From DYJB01 sp963777165 (GTDB lineage Bacteria > Chloroflexota > Anaerolineae > Anaerolineales > E44-bin32), in assembly GCA_963777165.1 (NCBI GenBank), contig CAVZPO010000004.1, positions 1 to 8,979 of the forward strand: DNA of 8,979 nt, in the 5' to 3' direction. The notes beneath the pieces are model-generated. The model was not told the origin of the DNA. It saw only the letters and a program-made list of their open reading frames with translations, and did no database searches. How positions within the stretch are numbered: the stretch's first letter is position 1; each line of letters starts with the position of its first letter. The position numbers were made by a program, and so were the translations under genes. This document shows, piece after piece, positions 1 to 5,558 of the stretch.

Positions 1-701
1 CTGCCTTCCAGGCGGCCACGCACTACAACGTGCAGACCGTCGCCGTCGGCACCGGTCAGGCACTGAAGATGGGCGAGGAAGGCAACGCCGACGTGCTGCT
101 CGTGCATGCGCCGTCGTCCGAGAAGACCTTCATGGACAACGGCTTCGGCTCCGATCGCCGGCTGGTGATGCACAACGATTTCCTCCTGGTTGGCCCGGCC
201 GCCGATGCGGCGGCGATCCAGGGCCTGTCGGCTGCGGACGCTCTCAAGGCGATCTACGCCGCGGGCGCGCCGTTCGTCTCGCGGGGCGACGGCTCGGGCA
301 CGAACATAAAGGAACTCGCGCTGTGGAAAAAGGCCGAGCTCGATCCAGCAGGACAGCCCTGGTACATTGAGACGGGACAGGGGATGGGCGCCTCGCTGAT
401 CATCGCTTCCGAAAAGGCCGGCTACATTCTTACTGACCGGGCGACCTATCTGGCGAACCAGGACAAACTGCAGCTGGTGATTCTGTCCGAGGGGGATCCG
501 ACGCTGCTCAATGTCTACCACGTCATCATCGTCAACCCGGAGAAGTGGCCGAAGGTTAACCTGGCCGGGGCTACAGCCTTTGCCGACTTCCTTGTCTCGC
601 CCGACGGCCAGGCCCTGATCGGCGGCTTTGGTGTCGACAAGTTCGGGCAGGCGCTCTTCACGCCCGACGCGGGCAAGGACGAATCTGAGCTCGGACTGTA
701 G
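1..701 (+). CDS. tupA: Tungstate ABC transporter substrate-binding protein TupA (5' partial)
   Basis: This is the periplasmic or lipid-anchored binding protein that captures tungstate and delivers it to the TupB permease. The reading frame is open from base 3 to the TAG at 699-701, so the signal sequence and N-terminus lie before the window; the GTG at 30 is an internal valine codon, not a start. About 232 residues are visible. TupA-type blocks seen in order are VGTGQALKMGEEGNADVLLV, then HAPSSEK, HNDFLLVGP, FVSRGDGSGTN followed by KELALW, GQGMGAS, and ILTDRATYLA. These match the TupA branch rather than ModA or WtpA, as I remember those families. The SRGDGSGT block is expected to contribute oxyanion-binding residues. 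tupB and tupC follow on the same strand, which supports the call. The family assignment is firm. Tungstate rather than molybdate preference is inferred from the family. Confidence 0.93.
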   Translation, partial: AFQAATHYNVQTVAVGTGQALKMGEEGNADVLLVHAPSSEKTFMDNGFGSDRRLVMHNDFLLVGPAADAAAIQGLSAADALKAIYAAGAPFVSRGDGSGTNIKELALWKKAELDPAGQPWYIETGQGMGASLIIASEKAGYILTDRATYLANQDKLQLVILSEGDPTLLNVYHVIIVNPEKWPKVNLAGATAFADFLVSPDGQALIGGFGVDKFGQALFTPDAGKDESELGL

Positions 702-716
702 CCTGGCGTCCTCCAG

Positions 717-747
717 GGTGGCGAGGCGCACACAGCGCCTCGCCACC
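717..747 (+). other. Strong hairpin between tupA and tupB
   Basis: A perfect 13-bp stem, GGTGGCGAGGCGC pairing with GCGCCTCGCCACC, closes a 5-nt ACACA loop. It starts 15 nt after the tupA stop and ends 25 nt before the tupB GTG. No T-tract follows, so a complete intrinsic terminator is unlikely. Known parallels, such as the malE-malF region, place a stem-loop after a binding-protein gene, where it protects the upstream mRNA end or partly attenuates transcription so that binding protein exceeds permease. That role here is inference. Confidence 0.75.
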
Positions 748-772
748 GCCATGGCTTGAGGTTCCCTTCTGC

Positions 773-1429
773 GTGAGTGACGTCTTCTCGATCACCGTGT
801 TGTCGCTCCAGGTCTCAGGCCTGGCGACGATCCTCAGCCTGCTCGTCGGGCTGCCTCTGGGCACGGCCCTGGCGCTGGGTCGCTTCCCGGGGCGCGCCGC
901 GCTGATGAGCATCATCAACACCGGCATGGGGCTGCCGCCGGTGGTCGTTGGGCTGGCGGTGGCCATGCTGCTGTGGCGCTCGGGGCCGCTGGGCGACCTA
1001 CGCCTGATCTATACCCCGTGGGCCATCATCCTTGCCCAGTGGGTCATCGCCGCCCCGGTCGTCACCGGCCTGACGGCGGTGGCCCTGCAGCAGCTCGACC
1101 CGCGCCTGCAGCTGCAGCTGCTCGGGCTGGGCGCCTCCGATCCGCAGATGGTTTTGGCACTGTGGCACGAGGCGCGCCTGCCGCTGATCGCCGCGCTCAT
1201 CGCCGGTTTCGGCAGCGTCATCTCGGAGGTGGGGGCCTCGATGATGGTCGGCGGCAACATCCGCGGCCAGACGCGTGTCCTGACGACCGCCATCGTGCTG
1301 GAGACCGGCAAGGGCGAGTTTGAGCGCGCCCTGGCACTGGGGGGCCTGCTGCTGCTCCTGACCTTCCTGATCAACCTGGCGCTGACGCTGATCCAGCAGC
1401 GCGGGGCGCGCCAGCGAGGCCGGACGTGA
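773..1429 (+). CDS. tupB: Tungstate ABC transporter permease TupB
   Basis: This is the inner-membrane permease of the TupABC importer, 218 aa, forming the channel that receives tungstate from TupA and is driven by TupC. Five hydrophobic segments are visible, at roughly residues 10-35, 45-68, 78-105, 137-160 and 187-207. The EAA-type cytoplasmic loop that contacts the ATPase lies near residues 117-160 and includes LGLGASDPQ, then HEARLPLI and SEVGASMMVGGNIRG, a pattern typical of the TupB/ModB-like permeases. I place the start at the GTG at 773. The frame is open further upstream but has no usable start codon between the intergenic hairpin and this GTG, and the first residues fit the usual TupB N-terminus. 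The ribosome site is weak (GAGG at 758-761). The stop TGA overlaps the start of tupC in GTGA, indicating translational coupling. Confidence 0.93.
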   Translation: MSDVFSITVLSLQVSGLATILSLLVGLPLGTALALGRFPGRAALMSIINTGMGLPPVVVGLAVAMLLWRSGPLGDLRLIYTPWAIILAQWVIAAPVVTGLTAVALQQLDPRLQLQLLGLGASDPQMVLALWHEARLPLIAALIAGFGSVISEVGASMMVGGNIRGQTRVLTTAIVLETGKGEFERALALGGLLLLLTFLINLALTLIQQRGARQRGRT

Positions 1430-2121
1430 TCGAGATTACGCAGGTCGTCGTACGCCGTGACGGCCGGGCCGTGCTGACGATCGACCGGCTGGCGATCCGG
1501 CGCGGCGAGGTGCTGGCTGTCCTCGGGCCCAACGGCGCCGGCAAAACAACGCTGCTGCTCGTGCTGGCACGCCTGCTCAAGGCGGAGAGCGGCACGATCC
1601 GTTTCGACTCGCAAGCCGGGCCGATCGAAAACGATCTCGCCTATCGCCGGCGGATCAGCGTGGTCATGCAGGATCCACTGCTGCTCGATCGGTCGGTCTT
1701 CGACAACGTGGCTGCCGGGCTCCGGTTCCGCCGCCTCCCGGCGTCACGCGTATCTCAGCGGACAACGGCCTGGCTGGAGAAGCTCGGGATCATCCATCTG
1801 CGCAACCGTCCTGGCTTGAAGCTCTCCGGCGGAGAGGCACAGCGCGTGGCGCTGGCACGTGCCTTCGTGCTTGAACCGGAGCTCCTGCTGTTGGATGAGC
1901 CCTTCGCCTCCCTGGATACCGCCGCGCGGCGAACGCTGCGTGGGGAACTGCAGCGCCTGCTGTCCGAGACGCGCACCACGACGGTCTTCATCACCCACGA
2001 TCCGGGCGAGGTGCAGGGCCTGGCGACACGCAGCGTGTGGTTGGAGGACGGCCGTCTGGTCGATGACGCGCCGGAGAATCGGGACTCGGCCTTACCTTCG
2101 GCAACCACGTTTCTGCGTTGA
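1426..2121 (+). CDS. tupC: Tungstate ABC transporter ATP-binding protein TupC
   Basis: This is the cytoplasmic ATPase of the tungstate importer, 231 aa. All nucleotide-binding motifs are intact: Walker A GPNGAGKT at residues 34-41, Q-loop Gln82 in VMQDP, signature LSGGE at 133-137, Walker B LLLLDEP at 153-159 with Glu158 as catalytic base, D-loop SLD at 162-164 and switch His191 in ITHD. The length is that of a bare ATPase domain with no C-terminal regulatory (TOBE) domain; ModC often carries one, so this agrees with TupC. The GTG start overlaps the tupB stop by four bases, so it is translated from the same mRNA. By sequence alone the ATPase could serve another oxyanion importer, and its assignment depends on tupA and tupB beside it. 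Confidence 0.92.
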   Translation: MIEITQVVVRRDGRAVLTIDRLAIRRGEVLAVLGPNGAGKTTLLLVLARLLKAESGTIRFDSQAGPIENDLAYRRRISVVMQDPLLLDRSVFDNVAAGLRFRRLPASRVSQRTTAWLEKLGIIHLRNRPGLKLSGGEAQRVALARAFVLEPELLLLDEPFASLDTAARRTLRGELQRLLSETRTTTVFITHDPGEVQGLATRSVWLEDGRLVDDAPENRDSALPSATTFLR

Positions 2122-2203
2122 GCTCACAGGAGGAGGCACAGCGCGGAGCGAACGGCGGGACCGACCCTGGAGAAGGATGACGGGTTCCAGGCGGAACTCG
2201 ATG

Positions 2204-2209
2204 TAGAAT
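2204..2209 (+). promoter_or_regulatory. Possible -10 box upstream of the LecA-like lipoprotein gene
   Basis: TAGAAT matches TATAAT at five of six bases and sits 42 nt before the ATG at 2252, in the 130-nt gap after tupC. I see no good -35 hexamer at the expected spacing, so support is weak. If real, the lipoprotein gene is transcribed independently of the tup operon. Confidence 0.35.
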
Positions 2210-2251
2210 CTCATACGGCACCCCGGTGAGTCTCCATCTGACATCGATCGA

Positions 2252-2707
2252 ATGACGACCCCCCGCCTCCTCTGCCGTCCGCTGGCACCTGCGCTGCTTC
2301 TCCTTGTTGCCACGACCGGCTGCATCATCGACTATCGGCTGGGCGACGAGCCGGCGGGTGTGACCGTTCGCGTCCCGGCCGATCAGGCATGGACCGACAC
2401 GCAGGTCGACCTCGCCGCCGGGGATCAACTGGAGATCGAGTACCGGGGCGGGATGTGGTCGCCCTGGCCCGGCGGGCACTACGATGCCATCGGCTCCGGC
2501 GGTGACCCGCTTTGTGACTGCAACCGGTTGATGGGCGTCTCGCACGCGGCGCTGATTGCTCGCCTGGGAGACAATGAGCCCTTCTTCGTCGGGGATCACT
2601 GGGCTCAGACGGTGGGCGAAGGCGGGCGGCTATTCCTGGGCATCAACGACACACGCCTGGACGATAACGCCGGCTGGCTCGAAGTTTGGGTCGAGACCAA
2701 GTCCTAA
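2252..2707 (+). CDS. Predicted lipoprotein with PA-IL (LecA)-like carbohydrate-binding domain
   Basis: This is a 151-aa exported protein. The N-terminus has basic residues (Arg5, Arg9), a hydrophobic stretch at 11-20 and a Cys at 24 in VATTGC, resembling a lipobox although position -3 is Thr rather than the preferred Leu. Residues about 38-149 resemble the PA-IL/LecA-like domain family: WTDTQVDLAAGDQLEIEYRG, then GMWSPW, LIARLGDNEPFFVG, GGRLFLGIND and DDNAGWLEVWV. LecA uses an Asp and two Asn in its ND...NNSG loop to bind calcium and galactose; here Asp133, Asp138 and Asn139 fall in comparable places. A surface sugar-binding or envelope role is inferred, and the ligand is unknown. Two cysteines in LCDC (88 and 90) are unusual for this domain. 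The start ATG lacks a clear Shine-Dalgarno. It lies 130 nt after tupC and is followed by a hairpin, so it is probably a single-gene unit. Confidence 0.72.
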   Translation: MTTPRLLCRPLAPALLLLVATTGCIIDYRLGDEPAGVTVRVPADQAWTDTQVDLAAGDQLEIEYRGGMWSPWPGGHYDAIGSGGDPLCDCNRLMGVSHAALIARLGDNEPFFVGDHWAQTVGEGGRLFLGINDTRLDDNAGWLEVWVETKS

Positions 2708-2712
2708 TGGCT

Positions 2713-2744
2713 TGCTCCGCCGATCGTGTCTCGGCGGCGGAGCA
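2713..2744 (+). terminator. Hairpin after the lipoprotein gene, possible terminator
   Basis: A perfect 10-bp stem, TGCTCCGCCG with CGGCGGAGCA, encloses a 12-nt loop and begins 6 nt after the stop codon of the lipoprotein gene. No run of T follows, so it is not a textbook intrinsic terminator. It may still stop transcription or protect the 3' end. Confidence 0.5.
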
Positions 2745-2787
2745 GGGTCGGATCCTGAGGGAACAGGCACGCGCGCCACGTGCCGGT

Positions 2788-2803
2788 GCATGCTGCAGCA
2801 TGC
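2788..2803. promoter_or_regulatory. Perfect 16-bp palindrome upstream of the 2828 gene
   Basis: GCATGCTGCAGCATGC reads the same on both strands and ends 24 nt before the ATG at 2828. It is non-coding if that start is right. A dimeric regulator could bind it, or it could form a small mRNA hairpin near the ribosome site. No protein partner is evident in the window. Confidence 0.45.
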
Positions 2804-2827
2804 CGGCCGTGGCAGGGGGAGGGGAAG

Positions 2828-3514
2828 ATGCGTGAGGGGCGAATTCCCGGATACCACGCCGAGCGGATGCTGGAGGCGGTCAAGCGCTTCCGCGCAAACT
2901 GGATGCACTATCACCGGCCCGAAGACGTCAATCAGCTCTTGCGTTTGTTCCCCGCCGTGCATCTGCCGCGCGGCTTCGTCCTCGATTACCTGCCGGTGGG
3001 CGGAGTCGAGACCGGTTGGATCCTCCCCTATGCACGGCGCGAGGCCGTCACCAGCGGCAAATCGACGATGCCTCCCGCTCTGGCCGCCATGGAACGTGAT
3101 CGTCTGGCCACCAAACGGGGCAGCGGCGAGCTGCGCCGGCTGGAAGTGGAACACCTCTACCGCCACCTGACGTACGACCCGAGCCCGACCGGACTGTTCG
3201 AATACGGTTTCTTCATCAGCGAGTTGTGGGCTACCAAGTCGGCCTCCCGGGCGCGTGACTGGCTGGAGCTCGAGCCGATCTTCACCCGCCGCCAGTTCGA
3301 CGCCGTCGTGCGCGCCGCCCATCAGGTGACGCGCGTGATCCGCCCCGAGGTGTGTGACCCGCTGGCCCGGCTGGCGTCCGGCGTGGGCGGTCAGGTGGAG
3401 TTCATCGTCTATCAGGGCGCGGCCTGGAAGCGCATCTTCCAACTTCGCCTGACGATCGAAGCGGACGGCGGCGTGCGCCGCGACCCCGGCGAACTCCTGG
3501 CCAACCTGGGCTAA
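2828..3514 (+). CDS. Conserved-looking protein of unknown function, 228 aa
   Basis: I do not recognise this protein. I chose the ATG at 2828 because a strong purine-rich ribosome site (GGGAGG at 2817-2822) lies 5 nt upstream; a longer version from GTG 2780 would add 16 residues translated through a palindrome and lacks such a site. It has no signal peptide and no membrane segment, so it is probably cytoplasmic. The first half is charged, with many aromatic residues and histidines (WMHYHRPED near residue 25, EHLYRHLTYDP near 110). The C-terminal third (VEFIVYQGAAWKRIFQLRL) looks like paired beta strands. Smooth GC-rich codon use and the ribosome site indicate a real gene. It stands alone between a hairpin-ended lipoprotein gene and trmO, so context gives no function. 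Confidence 0.75.
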   Translation: MREGRIPGYHAERMLEAVKRFRANWMHYHRPEDVNQLLRLFPAVHLPRGFVLDYLPVGGVETGWILPYARREAVTSGKSTMPPALAAMERDRLATKRGSGELRRLEVEHLYRHLTYDPSPTGLFEYGFFISELWATKSASRARDWLELEPIFTRRQFDAVVRAAHQVTRVIRPEVCDPLARLASGVGGQVEFIVYQGAAWKRIFQLRLTIEADGGVRRDPGELLANLG

Positions 3515-3698
3515 GCGCCGCTTGATCCAACAAAGCATGCGGCGAGCACGAGTCCGCTTCCGTCCGGCTTCCCTCAGGATGTGCGCGGGAGGGGGCGGCG
3601 ACTGGGGCCACTCTCTCCCACCGTGCATGCTGACCTTGAACCAGATCGGCCGTTGATCCGCGTTGCTGAACAGACGGAGCTGTGGAGAAATCCAAATC

Positions 3699-4178
3699 AT
3701 GGACGTCCGCTATCATCCGATTGGCACCCTGCACACGCCGTTCCGTGATCTGAGCGACATGCCCATCCAGCCGACCAGCCGGGCGAGTGCCCCCGGTACG
3801 GCTGAGATCTTCGCCGAGTACGCCGAAGGCCTGCGCGATCTCGATGGCTTCTCACACGTCATCCTGCTGTATCACCTGCACCGGGTGCGGCGGGCGCAGC
3901 TGACCGTTGTGCCGTTCCTTGGCTCCGAACTCCGGGGCGTGTTTGCCACACGTGCCCCCGCGCGGCCGAACCCCATCGGCCTGTCGATCGTCAGCCTGCT
4001 TCGGATCGAGGGGTGCACGTTGTACCTGGGCAATGTCGATATCCTCGATGGGACGCCGCTGCTCGACGTGAAACCCTACGTCCCGGCCTTCGATCGGCCG
4101 GAGCAAGTCCGCGCCGGATGGCTGGAGCAGTTGCAGGGAAACGTCGGCGAGGCGCGCTCGGACGACCGTTTCGGGTAA
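3699..4178 (+). CDS. trmO: tRNA m6t6A37 methyltransferase TrmO (TsaA/YaeB family), short form
   Basis: TrmO-family enzymes use S-adenosylmethionine to methylate N6 of t6A37 in threonine tRNAs. This protein is 159 aa. It begins with the typical VRYHPIGTLHTPF strand and carries the family signature FATRAPARPNPIGLSIVSL around residues 82-100, followed by LDGTPLLDVKPYVPAFD at 116-132; these line the SAM and substrate sites in known members. It is shorter than the E. coli enzyme (about 235 aa) and lacks that protein's C-terminal extension, as many single-domain bacterial and archaeal TsaA proteins do. I prefer ATG 3699, with GGAGA at 3684-3688, over an upstream in-frame start at 3663 that would add 12 residues not typical of the family. 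Short forms may have a different substrate, so the exact modification is less certain than the family. Confidence 0.88.
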   Translation: MDVRYHPIGTLHTPFRDLSDMPIQPTSRASAPGTAEIFAEYAEGLRDLDGFSHVILLYHLHRVRRAQLTVVPFLGSELRGVFATRAPARPNPIGLSIVSLLRIEGCTLYLGNVDILDGTPLLDVKPYVPAFDRPEQVRAGWLEQLQGNVGEARSDDRFG

Positions 4179-4277
4179 TGTCGACGACGACACAAGCGAC
4201 GGCTATCCCGTCCTGCTATGCAAGTCCGGGTGATTCCTGACGGTTGCCAAGCGCTGGCCTGGCGGGTGCCGGCGGCC

Positions 4278-4296
4278 GAGGTCGTATAATCACCTC
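4278..4296 (+). promoter_or_regulatory. TATAAT -10 box inside a short inverted repeat, upstream of the 52-aa gene
   Basis: A perfect TATAAT at 4285-4290 lies 70 nt before the ATG at 4361 and stands out as AT-rich in GC-rich surroundings. It is flanked by GAGGT (4278-4282) and ACCTC (4292-4296), an inverted repeat centred on the box that might be an operator. No convincing -35 is seen 16-18 nt upstream. The 182-nt gap after trmO holds nothing else I can name. Confidence 0.6.
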
Positions 4297-4360
4297 GCTG
4301 GTTGCCCACTTGAGTTCGGCGCAGGTCCCACCGGCAACAGCCGTGCGGAGGAGGAGACTC

Positions 4361-4519
4361 ATGGATCCCAGGGTCGCCCGCATCCACGTCGATACCGGCG
4401 TGGGAATCTTCTGGGTCATCGGCTGGATGTTCACCATCGCGTTCGCCAAGTTGATCTGGTGGCAGGCGCTTCTCGGCCTGGTCGTCTGGCCGTACTACCT
4501 GGGACTTGCCGTTCGGTGA
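4361..4519 (+). CDS. Small membrane protein, 52 aa, tryptophan-rich
   Basis: This is a short gene with a strong ribosome site (GGAGGAGGAG at 4347-4356) 4 nt before the ATG and a TATAAT box upstream, which together make it credible despite its size. The frame extends further upstream to 4244 but without a ribosome site. The protein has a polar N-terminus of about 12 residues, then two likely membrane helices at roughly 13-31 and 33-50, with Lys30 at the turn. Five tryptophans (18, 22, 33, 34, 43) are unusually many for 52 residues and would sit at membrane interfaces. I do not recognise a family. It ends 112 nt before the next membrane-protein gene and could be a partner of it, which is inference. 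Confidence 0.68.
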   Translation: MDPRVARIHVDTGVGIFWVIGWMFTIAFAKLIWWQALLGLVVWPYYLGLAVR

Positions 4520-4535
4520 GATTCTTCTCGCCAAC

Positions 4536-4552
4536 GGCCGCGTGACGCGGCC
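4536..4552 (+). terminator. GC hairpin after the 52-aa gene
   Basis: A 7-bp all-GC stem, GGCCGCG with CGCGGCC, closes a TGA triloop 16 nt after the small gene's stop. No T-tract follows. It may weaken read-through from the 4361 gene into the 4632 gene, but this is uncertain. Confidence 0.35.
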
Positions 4553-4631
4553 TGCGCGCTGCACAAGAACTCGTCCTGGCGGAGAAAGACAGCTCGAGGC
4601 CGGAGACCCGCGCCTGAGCAGGGAGGCATTC

Positions 4632-5078
4632 GTGTTCTACACCATCGTGCTCGTCCTTCATAACCTGCTTCGTTGGGTGGTGGTGCTCACCGCCGCCTGG
4701 GCGCTCGTGCGCGCCTGGTCCGGCTGGCTCGGCAAGCGGCCGTGGACGACGGCCGATCGCCGGGCGGGGACGTTCTTCGGCATCAGCCTCGACGTGCAGT
4801 TCCTGCTCGGCCTGATCCTGGCCTTCATCAGCCCGATCCTGCGGGCGGCCTACGGCGACCTGGGCTCGCTGGCGATGCAGGATCCCTTCCGCTTCTTCCT
4901 GATCGAGCACATGCCGGTGATGATTGGGGCCGTCGTCCTGGCCCACATCGGTGCCGCCGTGGCGCGCAAAGCCGCCGACGACACGGGCAAGCATCGGCGT
5001 GCGGCGATCTGGTTTACCTTGGCCGCGCTGGCAATTGTGCTCGCCATCCCGTGGTTCCGCCCCCTCCTGCGCCTGTAG
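4632..5078 (+). CDS. Four-helix integral membrane protein, possible b-type haem family
   Basis: This protein is 148 aa. The GTG at 4632 is chosen because GGGAGG at 4621-4626 sits 5 nt upstream and the protein then begins directly with a membrane helix; longer in-frame starts add an unlikely arginine-rich tail. Four hydrophobic segments lie near residues 3-28, 45-70, 87-110 and 122-140. The pattern of an N-terminal LHNLLRW, a loop GWLGKRPWTTADRR, then FISPIL, FFLIEHMPVM and TGKHRRAAIWF resembles small four-helix proteins often annotated as cytochrome b-like or uncharacterised in Bacteroidetes and Chloroflexota. Histidines 10, 93, 105 and 121 could be haem ligands, but that is unproven. It lies 19 nt before the thioesterase gene, so the two are probably co-transcribed. 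Confidence 0.78.
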   Translation: MFYTIVLVLHNLLRWVVVLTAAWALVRAWSGWLGKRPWTTADRRAGTFFGISLDVQFLLGLILAFISPILRAAYGDLGSLAMQDPFRFFLIEHMPVMIGAVVLAHIGAAVARKAADDTGKHRRAAIWFTLAALAIVLAIPWFRPLLRL

Positions 5079-5097
5079 ATCGTCCGGGAGCCAAGCC

Positions 5098-5541
5098 GTG
5101 CCCGTCTTCCGCTTCTACCATCCGGTCGAGGTGCGCTACGCCGACATCGACGCGCAGCGCCACGTGAATAACGTCGCCTTCTTCGCCTACATGGAGTCCG
5201 CCCGGGCGCGCTACCTGCAGCACCTCGGGCTGTGGGACGGCAAGGACTTCCTCAAGATCGGCATCATCGTCGCCGAGGCCGCCTGCACCTACAAGGCCGC
5301 CATCGGCTACGGACAGCCCCTGCGGGTCGGGGTGCGCACGGCGCGCCTGGGCAACAAGAGCCTCGAACTGCACTACACCATCGAGGATGCCGACACCGGG
5401 CAGGAGATGGCCACCGGACGGACGATCCAGGTCGCCTACGACTACCACGCCAGCCAGACGATCCCGGTTCCGGAAACCTGGCGCCGGACCATCGCCGCGT
5501 TTGACGGGCTGACGCCGGCCGAGTCCGGTCTGCCGGGCTAG
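5098..5541 (+). CDS. Acyl-CoA thioesterase, 4-hydroxybenzoyl-CoA thioesterase (hotdog) family
   Basis: This is a 147-aa cytoplasmic single-hotdog enzyme predicted to hydrolyse an acyl-CoA thioester. The active-site segment VRYADIDAQRHVNNVAFFAY at residues 12-31, followed by MESARARYL, is the hallmark of the 4HBT-like/YbgC-type family; Asp18 aligns with the catalytic aspartate and HVNN with the conserved helix start. The remainder (ACTYKAAIGYGQPLRV, then LGNKSLELHYTIED) fits the strands of the fold. GTG 5098 is preceded by GGGAG at 5086-5090, which sets the start; the frame is open upstream, but that stretch overlaps the membrane-protein gene out of frame. The substrate cannot be read from the sequence. 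The next gene starts 17 nt after its stop, so it is probably part of a longer transcript. Confidence 0.9.
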   Translation: MPVFRFYHPVEVRYADIDAQRHVNNVAFFAYMESARARYLQHLGLWDGKDFLKIGIIVAEAACTYKAAIGYGQPLRVGVRTARLGNKSLELHYTIEDADTGQEMATGRTIQVAYDYHASQTIPVPETWRRTIAAFDGLTPAESGLPG

Positions 5542-5558
5542 CCGCCAGCCTTCCAGCC

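Noticed and set aside
1426..2121. Molybdate ATPase ModC
   Set aside because: There is no C-terminal TOBE/MOP domain, and the partner genes are of TupA and TupB type.
3516..3544. CGCCGC/GCGGCG inverted repeat after the 228-aa gene as a terminator
   Set aside because: The stem is just 6 bp with a 17-nt loop and no T-tract, which is easily expected by chance at this GC content. I see nothing else firm in 3515-3698 except the trmO ribosome site.
2630..3700. Long open frame of 356 codons on the - strand
   Set aside because: It lies antisense to the 228-aa gene and the end of the lipoprotein gene, its translation is rich in Arg, Gly, Ala and His without any known motif, and it has no ribosome site. 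It is a shadow frame of GC-rich DNA.
4536..4552. Hairpin as part of a riboswitch or attenuator before the 4632 gene
   Set aside because: It is only a short GC stem with a triloop; I see no conserved aptamer-like core around it, so only a weak terminator-like label is kept.
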